Below, piece by piece: positions 6,241 through 14,746 of a DNA stretch of 42,405 nucleotides; the first letter of the stretch is position 1, and each line of letters opens with the position of its first letter. This DNA is from Halarsenatibacter silvermanii. GTDB lineage: Bacteria; Bacillota; Halanaerobiia; Halanaerobiales; Halarsenatibacteraceae. The DNA is taken from the NCBI RefSeq assembly GCF_900103135.1, contig NZ_FNGO01000021.1, positions 1 through 42,405 on the forward strand. Direction: 5' to 3'. Made by a program: the position numbers and the translations under genes. Under the pieces are notes generated by a model that made no database searches, was not told where the DNA came from, and worked only from the letters and a program-made list of their open reading frames with translations.

Positions 6241-7677
6241 ATGGAATGGCAGGAGCTTAAAAACAATATAAAAGATCTGGCCGAACTGGTTAACGAGAAG
6301 TCCGCCAATAAGGTGGCCCGGGATTTCGGGTTGGCTAATCACCGGGCGGTGACCTATCACTTAAAAAAACACGGTTACGAATACGAGGACGGTCTTTGGC
6401 AGCGCCCCGGCGGTATTGTTAAAAACGATATGGGCGATAGGTGGTTTTTAGAGCATAACGGCAAGACGCTGGAAATCAGCAAAGAAGATTATAAAAATAT
6501 CCGCGATGATTACTGCGATGAACTGGGGACTGATTATTTATCTATCCGGGAGGTCTGTAAAAAGTACGGTTTAACCCGGGATGATTTTTTACTTTTGAAA
6601 TCGGCTTTTAATTTTACCCATTATAATATTCATTATGTCGATGAAGAAGTGGCGGAGAACAGCACGGATGAATTAGCCGAGCAGACTTTGGAGGATAAAA
6701 AGCGCATGTATTTTGAGAAGTTAAGCAGTAAGGAAGTCGATTATTTTAAAAAGGAGCTGCGCAAGTACCAGAAAAAAGAATATTTATTCCGGCAGACCGC
6801 CGAGATGGTAGACGATCATTTTAAAGATTTTAGGCGCGGTTATAAAGCGGAAAAGATCGAGTACAGCGGCGAAGGCCGCCCGGTTATGTTAGAGGTGCCT
6901 ATCGTGGATATGCACTTAGGAAAGTTAGCCTGGGCGCCGGAAGTGGGAGAGCATTATGATTTGAAAATAGCCGAGAGGAAGTTTGAATATATTATCGACG
7001 AGGTTATAAGCCGGGTTAAAAATCAAAATATAGAGCGCGTTATTCTGCCGGTCGGCAACGATTTCTTTCATGTCGATAACCCGGAGAATAAAACTTCCCG
7101 GGGGACAGCGCAAGATGTAGACAGCCGCTGGCAGAAAATGTACCTTTTGGGTATTGAACTTTTGGTTAAATCTATAGATAAACTGCGGCAGTTAGCCGAA
7201 GCAAAAATTCTTTTGGTGCCGGGCAATCACGACTGGAGCATAAGTTTTTATGCGGTTAATTATTTAGAGGGCTGGTTTAAGGATTGCCCCGATGTATATA
7301 TCGATACCGATCCTACCGCGCGCAAATATGAAGAATACGGTAAAAACCTTATCGGGTTCACTCACGGAGATAAAGAAAAACGGAGAATATTTGGCTGTAT
7401 GCAGTCCGAGGCGCCCGAGGCGTGGGGGCGGACTAAGTACCGCGAGTTTCATTGCGGCCATCTTCACTCCGAGCAGATAAAAGAGGATATGGGCGTTGTG
7501 GTGAGGCAACTTCCCTCTCCTACCGCGAAGGACGCCTGGCATTATCAGAAGGGATACCAGGCCATTCCCCGGGTACAAAGTTTTATCTGGGATAAAACGC
7601 GGGGTTTAACCAATATTATAGTTATCAATATGCTGGAGTGTGCTTTCGATGAAACATTGGATAATAAAGCGGGATAG
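6241..7677 (+). CDS. calcineurin-like metallophosphoesterase with N-terminal helix-turn-helix
   Basis: 478 residues from ATG 6241; a GTG at 6226 would add five. The N-terminal ~50 residues (KSANKVARDFGLANHRAVTY) look like a helix-turn-helix. The C-terminal ~260 residues carry the full two-metal phosphoesterase set in order: VDMHLGK (~222-228), GND (~272-274), GNHD (~328-331), FTHGD (~373-377) and GHLH (~406-409). It would cut phosphodiester bonds, plausibly DNA ends or nucleotides, but the substrate is unknown. Such proteins often lie just upstream of terminase genes. Its 3' end overlaps the following small gene by 29 nt. Confidence 0.85.
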   Translation: MEWQELKNNIKDLAELVNEKSANKVARDFGLANHRAVTYHLKKHGYEYEDGLWQRPGGIVKNDMGDRWFLEHNGKTLEISKEDYKNIRDDYCDELGTDYLSIREVCKKYGLTRDDFLLLKSAFNFTHYNIHYVDEEVAENSTDELAEQTLEDKKRMYFEKLSSKEVDYFKKELRKYQKKEYLFRQTAEMVDDHFKDFRRGYKAEKIEYSGEGRPVMLEVPIVDMHLGKLAWAPEVGEHYDLKIAERKFEYIIDEVISRVKNQNIERVILPVGNDFFHVDNPENKTSRGTAQDVDSRWQKMYLLGIELLVKSIDKLRQLAEAKILLVPGNHDWSISFYAVNYLEGWFKDCPDVYIDTDPTARKYEEYGKNLIGFTHGDKEKRRIFGCMQSEAPEAWGRTKYREFHCGHLHSEQIKEDMGVVVRQLPSPTAKDAWHYQKGYQAIPRVQSFIWDKTRGLTNIIVINMLECAFDETLDNKAG

Positions 7678-7813
7678 TAAGTATTGTGACTGGCGGGTTT
7701 TGGAAAAATATTATTGCCCGGAAAAAGAGGATTCTTTTATTAATAGGGTTTGCACTAATAAAAGCAATGATCTTAATATCTGCAATAAAAGGACCTGCCC
7801 TATAAAAGTATAG
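7649..7813 (+). CDS. 54-residue cysteine-rich protein
   Basis: ATG 7649 lies within the end of the phosphoesterase gene, with GGAG 9-12 nt upstream, and the frame ends TAG 7811-7813. The peptide begins MKHWIIKRDSKYCDWRVLEK and has five Cys (13, 23, 35, 45, 50) with a YYCPEK and an RTCPIK segment. It ends 12 nt before the next gene, whose Shine-Dalgarno overlaps its stop. The Cys spacing suggests metal binding or disulfides. No family is recognised. Confidence 0.5.
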   Translation: MKHWIIKRDSKYCDWRVLEKYYCPEKEDSFINRVCTNKSNDLNICNKRTCPIKV

Positions 7814-7825
7814 GAGGAGAGAAAA

Positions 7826-8239
7826 ATGAAATTATCAAGGCGTTTTGCTGCTGGGAAGACTCTTTCATGGGGAACTGTAAGAATTCCTGATCTTTTGGAA
7901 GAAATTATGGATTTTTGGGAGGAATTGCCGGAAGAAGAAATGGCAAGATTGGATGAGGAGTTTATAGAAGCTATGAATGAGCTGGTTGATGAAGTGCCGA
8001 CCGCAATATACCGGATAGAAGAACAAGGAATTTCGCCAGATGAAGATGAGCTTTTCCTGTTGGATGGTCTTATGGTCATGTTAAATGATATTGCGCCGGT
8101 AGATTGCCAGTTCGGTAATGACTTTGATGATAGAATGAGATTTGCATTTATTGATGAGAACTTAAATATTTTGATGGAACAATGTCTAATCGAATTAGTT
8201 TTGAAGCAATTTACTATATCATATTACCTATATTTTTAA
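7826..8239 (+). CDS. acidic hypothetical protein, C-terminus possibly altered
   Basis: 137 residues, not recognised, behind a strong Shine-Dalgarno (AGGAGGAGAG). The first ~110 residues are acidic and helical (PDLLEEIMDFWEELPEEEMA). The final ~25 (LVLKQFTISYYLYF at the end) are hydrophobic and lie where the DNA turns A+T-rich. This suggests that the original C-terminus was replaced when the downstream cargo gene arrived. Acidity fits either a halophile or a nucleic-acid mimic; neither can be shown here. Confidence 0.55.
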   Translation: MKLSRRFAAGKTLSWGTVRIPDLLEEIMDFWEELPEEEMARLDEEFIEAMNELVDEVPTAIYRIEEQGISPDEDELFLLDGLMVMLNDIAPVDCQFGNDFDDRMRFAFIDENLNILMEQCLIELVLKQFTISYYLYF

Positions 8240-8374
8240 TATAAAGGTTATATTGTTTTAAGAAAAATTGAATGTAATTTGAGATATGAAAATATTAAAG
8301 ATTTAGACCTGTAGAATAAGTTATAACTGAAAAATTAAGTTCAAAAATAAATGAAATATATTTTTGAAAATATT

Positions 8375-8385
8375 TAAAATGAGAT
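8375..8385. repeat. 11-bp inverted repeat, left copy, bracketing cargo gene
   Basis: TAAAATGAGAT here is matched by its exact reverse complement ATCTCATTTTA at 9875-9885. The two copies lie just outside the stop and start of the minus-strand cargo gene. In this A+T-rich stretch chance is possible, but the placement would fit cassette ends. Confidence 0.4.
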
Positions 8386-8391
8386 GGAAAT

Positions 8392-9840
8392 TTAGTCAAA
8401 ATTTAGTGCTAACATAATAATATTTATTACCAACATTAAGGCTGTAATAACTAAAACAATTTTTTGAATAAATAAATTATCATCAGAAAGTTCTTTATTA
8501 CTTAAGGCAGAAAAAAGATTAATATTAGAGTAATACCGGGCACTTATATTTTCGTACTCTTTACTCATAAATTCTAGATTTTGATTAAGTAATGATTGTA
8601 TATACGAAAAAAAATCTTTCTTTTGCCTGTGCAATAATAAAGGCTTAAATTTAAAATTTTGTTTTAAGTAGTTAATAAAACTCTTACTTTTTTGGATATC
8701 ATTTATGAAATGAGGAACAATTGATTCTATCCAAGAAAATTCATTTTCAAGATTTTTAATTTTACTATAATCTTCTTGAAATTCGGAAAATGAAACCTGT
8801 GTTAATTCGTCTCTGGTTTTGTATAAATATTTCAAAAAAACTTCTGATATATAAAAGAAAACCCAAGGAATTAGTATGCGAGAAACTTTGTCATCAATAA
8901 ACAAAGGAATTTTGTAACTTGTCATATCTCCACCTATATCATGGAGTAGTTTGTTGTTAGAATCAATAATTTTTTCTTTATTTCCTGCCAAAATTAATTT
9001 GCGACGTTTGTCATCCTCATATTTTTGATAGGGATGTGTTAAATACAATCCTGTTGTATTTTCAAAATTCCAGCTATTAAATTTTTCGTTTAAGCCTAAT
9101 GTTTTCATATATTTGGGTTCATTTTTTATGGGGTTTGATTGATTACGTAGAATTAAGTCGCAGACGGGGTGGTGTAAATTTTGTTTAGAACATATTCCAG
9201 GTGCTTTTTCTTTTATCCAGTCAGTAGCAGTTTTATAGAGCAAATCCTTTTCCTTTTCTATTTGTTTCTTTTTAATAATTGATGGGGGGTTAAACTTTTC
9301 GAAAGAGTGGTTTTCGTATAATGATTTAATATCTTGTTTCAAAATATCATCAAGAAATTTCATTTTATTTTTTCTTAAAACAAATAGAAAACTAAGAAAA
9401 GTAAGACTATCAAGTTGATGGTATAACTTTACTCGAATATATTCAAATTCAGATGGTGGATCTATATTAATTAATTGAGAATTATAAGAGTGTTTGGAAG
9501 TTATAATTCCTATATTTTTTGTAAAAATATTTGGTGAATAAATTTTTGATTTAACCGTATCAGCTATACTTTTCTCCCTAAAATCATAAATTTTGTTTTC
9601 ATCAAATTCTTCAAGAGCTTTAAATAAGTTTTTTAAATCATTTGAGGAATATATTTCATGAGTCCAGAAACCTACAAAATCAAAGGAATCATTATTTTTA
9701 AGCAAATAATTTTTATTTTCTTTTTTATATTGCCCCCAAAACTCTTGTTTTTCTTCATTAGAAATATCAGTATTATTGTCATTTTTATTGTCCTTCTGAT
9801 TATTGTTAATAAGGTTTATTATGTGTTTAAATCTTTCCAT
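8392..9840 (-). CDS. C-terminally membrane-anchored protein of unknown function (defence-like cargo)
   Basis: 482 residues from ATG 9840, chosen because GGAGGG lies 7-8 nt upstream; an ATG 24 nt further out has none. It is a Lys/Asn-rich, mostly helical soluble part with a single hydrophobic segment at the very end (VLVITALMLVINIIMLAL). No enzymatic motif is recognised; FWTHEIYSSNDL, HHPVCDLILRN and GGDMTSYKIPLFIDDKVSRI are the more distinctive stretches. It is on the opposite strand to all surrounding phage genes, clearly A+T-richer, and inserted between late-region genes. These are the marks of a lysogenic-conversion or anti-phage cargo gene. A membrane-tethered abortive-infection effector is a guess from architecture. 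Confidence 0.7.
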   Translation of the reverse strand: MERFKHIINLINNNQKDNKNDNNTDISNEEKQEFWGQYKKENKNYLLKNNDSFDFVGFWTHEIYSSNDLKNLFKALEEFDENKIYDFREKSIADTVKSKIYSPNIFTKNIGIITSKHSYNSQLINIDPPSEFEYIRVKLYHQLDSLTFLSFLFVLRKNKMKFLDDILKQDIKSLYENHSFEKFNPPSIIKKKQIEKEKDLLYKTATDWIKEKAPGICSKQNLHHPVCDLILRNQSNPIKNEPKYMKTLGLNEKFNSWNFENTTGLYLTHPYQKYEDDKRRKLILAGNKEKIIDSNNKLLHDIGGDMTSYKIPLFIDDKVSRILIPWVFFYISEVFLKYLYKTRDELTQVSFSEFQEDYSKIKNLENEFSWIESIVPHFINDIQKSKSFINYLKQNFKFKPLLLHRQKKDFFSYIQSLLNQNLEFMSKEYENISARYYSNINLFSALSNKELSDDNLFIQKIVLVITALMLVINIIMLALNFD

Positions 9841-9874
9841 TATTTTCCCTCCATTAAAAACCAAATTTAAAAGG

Positions 9875-9885
9875 ATCTCATTTTA
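9875..9885. repeat. 11-bp inverted repeat, right copy
   Basis: ATCTCATTTTA, the exact reverse complement of TAAAATGAGAT at 8375-8385. It lies in the 124-nt divergent intergenic region between the cargo gene and the methyltransferase gene. Confidence 0.4.
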
Positions 9886-9900
9886 TATTTTAGCAAAAAT

Positions 9901-9931
9901 TTTACCTAATTTCTATTTTTAAAATTATAAT
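9901..9931 (+). promoter_or_regulatory. candidate sigma-70 promoter for the ParB-methyltransferase gene
   Basis: TTTACC (9901-9906) and TATAAT (9926-9931) are separated by 19 bp. The spacing is slightly long and the -35 is weak, but the -10 is perfect. The Shine-Dalgarno AAAGGGG follows at about 9950, ahead of ATG 9965. Confidence 0.4.
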
Positions 9932-9964
9932 AAATATAAACGCTTAATTAAAGGGGTTAAAATT

Positions 9965-11218
9965 ATGATTGAAATACACTCTGATGTAGAGCTCGTAAGA
10001 ATCGAAGCTTTAATTTCATATATAAACAATCCTAAAGAGCATCCGATGAAACAGATTGAAAAGATAGCAAGCAGTATAAAGCATTATGGTTTTACTCAGC
10101 CCGTGGTTATAGCAGAGGATAATGAAATTATTATAGGACATGGACGCGTGCAGGCCGCGAAGAAGTTAGGGCTGGAGGAAGTGCCGGCTATAAAACGCGA
10201 TGATCTATCGGAGGCAGAGATAAGGGCCTTACGCATAGCAGACAATAAGGTGGCCGAGAGCGAATGGAATATGGAGCAGTTATCAGAAGAACTGGAATTA
10301 CTTGAGATGGATGATATACCGCTGGAAGATGTTGGGTTTAGCGAAGAAGATATTGAAGAATTTGATTTTGGTGGCGGGCAGGAAGTAGTCGAAGATGACT
10401 TTAATGAGGAAGTGGATAAAGATGAGCCTGCTATAACCGAGAAAGGCGATGTAATAGAGCTAGGCAGACATAGATTAATGTGCGGGGATAGTACCGAGGA
10501 AGATGAAGTTGAAAAATTAATGAACGGGAATAAAGCGAATATGGTATTTACAGACCCGCCTTATAATGTTAATTATGGAAATATTAAACACGAAAAATTC
10601 AAAATGCGTAGTATAGAAAATGACAATATGAGTTATGAAGAATTCAAAAACTTTTGCAAAGGATTCATAAATAATATTAAAAAATTCACTGATGGATGTT
10701 TATATGTTTGCCACGCCCCCAACCAAGATGGAAGGATTTTGGGCCGGGAGTTAGATAAAGAGTTTCATCCTAGCACCACTATAATATGGTATAAGGATGT
10801 ATTTACTTTAGGAAGAGGTAAATATCAAAATAAATATGAACCTATCTGGTTTGGTTGGGTTAAAGATGGCACTAACTTTGTAAAGGATAGAGATTTAACT
10901 AATGTTTGGGAAATAGAAAGACCAAAATCTAGTAAAGAACACCCAACAATGAAACCAATTGAATTAGTTGCGACAGCTATAAATCACGCCTCAAATAAAG
11001 GGCAGGTTGTTTTAGATTTATTCGGTGGCAGCGGTTCAACACTAATAGCAGCAGAACAGTTAAATAGAACCTGCTATATGATGGAATTAGACGAACATTA
11101 CTGCGATGTAATAATTCGTAGGTATATTGCCTACCGGGCCAGCCAGTTTCAAGAGGTAAATATTAAAGTCAACGATGAGCAGGTCGATACGGATCTATAC
11201 GAGGGGGCGGTTGCATGA
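9965..11218 (+). CDS. ParB-like nuclease domain fused to a site-specific DNA methyltransferase
   Basis: 417 residues. Residues ~8-100 are a ParB/sulfiredoxin-type domain (HPMKQIEKIASSIKHYGFTQ, then EIIIGHGRVQAAKKLGL). After an acidic linker comes a beta-class amino-methyltransferase: DPPYNVNY (197-204, motif IV) precedes FGGSGST (353-359, motif I, SAM binding), with TMKP just before motif I. The likely product is N6-adenine or N4-cytosine methylation of DNA. The fusion is common in prophages near terminase genes, where it may protect or mark phage DNA. The central target-recognition part (about 10,590-10,930) is A+T-richer than the ends, suggesting exchange. No cognate restriction gene is visible. 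Confidence 0.9.
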   Translation: MIEIHSDVELVRIEALISYINNPKEHPMKQIEKIASSIKHYGFTQPVVIAEDNEIIIGHGRVQAAKKLGLEEVPAIKRDDLSEAEIRALRIADNKVAESEWNMEQLSEELELLEMDDIPLEDVGFSEEDIEEFDFGGGQEVVEDDFNEEVDKDEPAITEKGDVIELGRHRLMCGDSTEEDEVEKLMNGNKANMVFTDPPYNVNYGNIKHEKFKMRSIENDNMSYEEFKNFCKGFINNIKKFTDGCLYVCHAPNQDGRILGRELDKEFHPSTTIIWYKDVFTLGRGKYQNKYEPIWFGWVKDGTNFVKDRDLTNVWEIERPKSSKEHPTMKPIELVATAINHASNKGQVVLDLFGGSGSTLIAAEQLNRTCYMMELDEHYCDVIIRRYIAYRASQFQEVNIKVNDEQVDTDLYEGAVA

Positions 11219-11221
11219 TAT

Positions 11222-11332
11222 TTGTGGCCAATTCTTAAAGGTTGCGATTATTACAAATTGGATCCGGCGGTGGGACATGATTTTTCTACCCTGGAGGTAG
11301 AAATAGAGCTGGATGATGAGAAATTAATGTAG
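11222..11332 (+). pseudogene. possible small phage protein remnant after the methyltransferase
   Basis: In the methyltransferase frame, directly after its TGA stop, reading continues as LWPILKGCDYYKLDPAVGHD and further to a stop at 11330-11332. TTG 11222 is the only possible start. An ATG at 11215 (overlapping the methyltransferase stop) reads only seven codons in another frame. The peptide looks protein-like (KLDPAVGHDFSTLEVEIEL), so a small gene with a damaged start or a frameshift is plausible. Confidence 0.3.
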
Positions 11333-11349
11333 AAAAGGGGGGTTAAAAT

Positions 11350-11838
11350 ATGGCTGTGTATCCCTGGGAGGAGATATTTGAAAAATATAAGACAGGCCAG
11401 TACAGTATGGCGGAACTCGCCGCAGAATACGGGTTTAACCAGAAATATGCTCTGCGGAAAGCGAAAAAAATGGGAATTGAGAAGGGCGAAAGTAGAAAAA
11501 AGGTGGAAAAAGAGGCACAAAAAAAGGTTTTGGACTCCGAAGTTGATAAGGAAACCAAAATCCGCGAAGAATGCGAGAAAATTATTATCAATATTCGCCG
11601 GGCGACCGCCAATAACCTCTTTGGGGATAGGCCGGATTTTAACCGCCTCAAACAGCTAAAAATTGCCTGCGAGGTCGTGGTGCTTTGCCGTAAGGAGCAG
11701 TACGAACTCAATGGGATTAAAGAGGCTCCTAAACAGATTGAGCAGAAAATAAGCGGTGATATTTCGGAAATATTAAAAAACCTATCGGATGAGGAGCTAA
11801 TGAAGGCGGCTGATGAATATGGAATTGACATCGAATAA
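11350..11838 (+). CDS. terS: terminase small subunit
   Basis: 162 residues, with Shine-Dalgarno AAGGGGGG before ATG 11350. The N-terminal helix-turn-helix-like segment (MAELAAEYGFNQKYALRKAK) is followed by a charged coiled-coil-like middle and a C-terminal acidic end. It overlaps by 26 nt the gene for the large subunit, the normal arrangement. The small subunit recognises pac/cos DNA and recruits the large subunit. Sequence alone gives the HTH; the assignment leans on position. Confidence 0.78.
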   Translation: MAVYPWEEIFEKYKTGQYSMAELAAEYGFNQKYALRKAKKMGIEKGESRKKVEKEAQKKVLDSEVDKETKIREECEKIIINIRRATANNLFGDRPDFNRLKQLKIACEVVVLCRKEQYELNGIKEAPKQIEQKISGDISEILKNLSDEELMKAADEYGIDIE

Positions 11839-13231
11839 ACGAGATAAAATTTGCGGAAAGATAATAAAACAGGAAACAAAACGACTGGCGGCCCGGGACA
11901 AATTAAAACCTTTTTTGGAATTTGAAAGTAAAGGGGTCTGGAAAACGGCCGATCACCTGGAATATATGTGCGAGAAGTTGGAGGCGGTAGAGCGGGGCGA
12001 GATCGATAAATTAATGATATTTATGCCGCCCCGGCACGGCAAATCGGAAGTGGCCTCTAAAAAATTCCCGGCGTGGTATTTAGGGCGCCACCCGGACCGG
12101 GAAATTATCCTGACTTCTTACGCGGCGGATCTGGCTTATGATTTCTCACGGATTGCCCGGAACACCTTGTGGGAGCAGGGTTTAAATATTTTTGGCAAGG
12201 AGTTAGCGTCGGATTCTAAAGCGGTGAAAAAGTGGAATATTGAAGGTTATAGAGGCGGTCTGGCCGCGGCCGGGGTCGGTGGGCCAATAACAGGACGTGG
12301 CGCCGATGTGGCTATAATAGACGACCCTGTGAAAAACTGGGAGGAAGCCGCCAGCGAAGTTTACCGGGAGAAGGTCTGGAACTGGTATCAGACCGTTTTA
12401 AGGACCCGACTTTCCCCCGGGGGCGCTATTGTTCTTATTATGACCCGCTGGCACGAGGACGATTTAGCGGGCCGGCTTTTAGAACGGGAAGCTAAAAAGT
12501 GGGAAATAATTAACTTCCCTGCTATAGCCGAGGAGAAGGATATTTTAGGGCGGGAAATCGGCGAGGTACTCTGGCCCGATCGTTACCCGCAGGAATCGAT
12601 AATGGACATAAAAGGAACAATGCTGGATAGATTATTCGCCAGCCTCTATCAGCAAAAGCCGCGTAAAGATATCGAGAACGCCCTCTGGAATTATAATATG
12701 ATCCAGCGTTCAGAAAAACCCGGTAACTTTGCCCGTATAGTGGTGGCGGTCGATCCGCCGGCCAGTAACTCTGACACAAGCAGCGAGGCGGGCATTATAG
12801 CCGCCGGAATAGACCATGAGGGACAGGGTTATATTCTCGAGGATAGATCCCTTAAAGCCTCGCCCGGGGGCTGGGGAAAGGCCGCTGTAAAACTTTATCA
12901 CGAACTGGGGGCGGACAGGATAGTGGCCGAGATTAATAACGGTGGGGATATGGTCGAGCATGTAATCCGTTCGGTAGATCCGATGGTAAGTTATAAATCG
13001 GTGCGGGCCAGTCGGGGTAAATCGATCCGGGCGGAGCCGATTGCGGCTTTATACGAGCAAAAGCCGCCTAAGGTGTATCACGCGGGCAAGTTTGAAAAAC
13101 TAGAAAATCAAATGACCTGTTGGGTCCCGGGTGATGAAAGTCCCGATAGGCTGGACGCTTTAGTCTGGGCCTTATCCGAGCTTATGTTTAAAAGCAGGGG
13201 CGGTGGTTATTATACACAAAATTTTGCATAA
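11813..13231 (+). CDS. terL: terminase large subunit (packaging ATPase-nuclease)
   Basis: 472 residues. The ATPase has Walker A MPPRHGKSE (71-79), the conserved TSYAADLAYDFSR segment, and Walker B DVAIIDDP (165-172). A coupling-like VLIMTRWHEDDLAGRLL stretch follows. The C-terminal RNase H-like nuclease begins RIVVAVDPPASNSD (D313 as first metal ligand) and ends near DRLDALVWALSEL. It packages DNA into the prohead by docking on the portal. It starts inside terS; ATG 11813 and ATG 11819 are both possible. The portal gene follows after 36 nt. Confidence 0.94.
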   Translation: MNMELTSNKRDKICGKIIKQETKRLAARDKLKPFLEFESKGVWKTADHLEYMCEKLEAVERGEIDKLMIFMPPRHGKSEVASKKFPAWYLGRHPDREIILTSYAADLAYDFSRIARNTLWEQGLNIFGKELASDSKAVKKWNIEGYRGGLAAAGVGGPITGRGADVAIIDDPVKNWEEAASEVYREKVWNWYQTVLRTRLSPGGAIVLIMTRWHEDDLAGRLLEREAKKWEIINFPAIAEEKDILGREIGEVLWPDRYPQESIMDIKGTMLDRLFASLYQQKPRKDIENALWNYNMIQRSEKPGNFARIVVAVDPPASNSDTSSEAGIIAAGIDHEGQGYILEDRSLKASPGGWGKAAVKLYHELGADRIVAEINNGGDMVEHVIRSVDPMVSYKSVRASRGKSIRAEPIAALYEQKPPKVYHAGKFEKLENQMTCWVPGDESPDRLDALVWALSELMFKSRGGGYYTQNFA

Positions 13232-13267
13232 GATTATATGTGCCGGCAATAGAAGGGACGGGGTAAA

Positions 13268-14746
13268 ATGCTATTTGACAGCCAGGCCGCGGACGCGGTC
13301 GATAAAAGTTTGATTGAGTGGATTTACAATCAGGATAATTATGAGCGCCTGCAGCAGTACAGCGAGAACGAAGATTACTACGAAGGTGATCTCGATATTG
13401 AACTACCCGGAAATATCAGCGCTATGCTGGCGGGGAAGTTCGGTTTTACGGGAAATGTCTGCCGGGCGGTAGTGGACGCCGGCGTGGGGTTTTTATCCCA
13501 GGAGCCGCTGGCGATAGAAGTAGAGGCGCCGGATGAGGAACTGGCGGATTCAGCCGGGGAGGTCGAGCAGTTTTTATACGAGGTTTTCCGGGACAGCGAT
13601 CTTCTGGTAAGAAATTATATTAAGGCTTTAAGGATCCAGGGGAAAAAGGGCGAGTTTGCCCTCAAAGTCCTGCCGGTGCTGGATGATAACGAAGAAGAAA
13701 TTATCGGTTATAAAATTTCAGTATTAAGACCGGATATCTGTTTTCCTAAATGGGCTGACGAAGAATACAGCGAGATGGAATACTTCGCGATTAAGTATAT
13801 AAGGGATAATCCGGATACGGGGGAAAAAGAGCAGTTCGCCCAGGTTTTATTCCCGAACGAAGTCCGGGAGTATTCCAAACCGCTCAATGCGTCCGATATA
13901 ACCGGCTGGTCGAAAATAGATGAGTGGCAGACCGATTATGGATTTATACCGGTCGAGTGGGTGAAAAATAAGGAGGATGATAAGCCCTGGAGCGAAAGCG
14001 ATATAACGCCGGATTTAAAAGATTTGCAGGACGCTTTTAATAAGTCGATAACCGATCTAATTTACAATATGGATAAGGATTCTTATAAGGAGAAGTTTGT
14101 TTTGGGCGGGGGGCCGCCCCTGGACAAAAAGGGCAATCCGGTTAATATCGAAAGCGGGCCGGGTAAGGTTCATTTTCTTTCGGCTAATATGGACGGGGTA
14201 GTGCCGTCGATGTGGGAGAGCGCGCCCTCTAATTTCCAGGGACTTTTAGACAGTATGGACAGGCTTTTGGATATCGTATCGGTTGTTTCCCGGGTACCTA
14301 AGTTAGAGTTATCGCGCGATCACGGTATGGGCGCGGCGCCAAGCGGCGTGGCTTTAAGAATAATATACCAGCCTTTTATAGGGAAAATTAACGAGAAGGC
14401 TAACTTAGTCAAATCAGCGCTGGAAAAGTGCGCCCAGAAAACGCTTTATATGGCCGAAACCGACGGGGTCGATATCGGATTTGAGCCGGGCGATTATATA
14501 CCGGTTATCCATATACGCTACGGCCTGCCCGTCGATGAAAAAGAAGTCGCTGAAATTCACGAACTGGAAAACCGTATGCGCTGGAAATCGCGGGATAGTA
14601 TTATGCAGGAACGCGGTATTGAAGATATCGAGGCCGAGAAAGAAAAAATTGCCGAAGAGGAACAGGACGCGGCTTTATACGGCGAAGGGGATAGGATAGA
14701 CGAGGAGCTTGCGGGTATCGACCTGGATATCGGTGAAGAAATATGA
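13268..14746 (+). CDS. portal protein, SPP1 gp6-like
   Basis: 492 residues, the typical length for portal proteins of this family. The segments LQQYSENEDYYEGDLDI, GNVCRAVVDAGVGFLSQEPL, a QDAFNKSITDLIYNMDKDSY region, and VSRVPKLELSRDHGMGAAPS followed by GVALRIIYQP match the pattern of SPP1/DUF1483-type portals. The acidic C-terminus is common. It forms the dodecameric DNA channel at one head vertex and binds terminase. The gene lies between terL and the MuF-like gene and overlaps the latter by 4 nt (ATGA). Confidence 0.9.
   Translation: MLFDSQAADAVDKSLIEWIYNQDNYERLQQYSENEDYYEGDLDIELPGNISAMLAGKFGFTGNVCRAVVDAGVGFLSQEPLAIEVEAPDEELADSAGEVEQFLYEVFRDSDLLVRNYIKALRIQGKKGEFALKVLPVLDDNEEEIIGYKISVLRPDICFPKWADEEYSEMEYFAIKYIRDNPDTGEKEQFAQVLFPNEVREYSKPLNASDITGWSKIDEWQTDYGFIPVEWVKNKEDDKPWSESDITPDLKDLQDAFNKSITDLIYNMDKDSYKEKFVLGGGPPLDKKGNPVNIESGPGKVHFLSANMDGVVPSMWESAPSNFQGLLDSMDRLLDIVSVVSRVPKLELSRDHGMGAAPSGVALRIIYQPFIGKINEKANLVKSALEKCAQKTLYMAETDGVDIGFEPGDYIPVIHIRYGLPVDEKEVAEIHELENRMRWKSRDSIMQERGIEDIEAEKEKIAEEEQDAALYGEGDRIDEELAGIDLDIGEEI

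Noticed and set aside
11343-11879. A 178-codon minus-strand frame over terS.
   Set aside because: It is Ser/Ile/Phe-rich and antisense to two confidently assigned terminase genes; no start signal.
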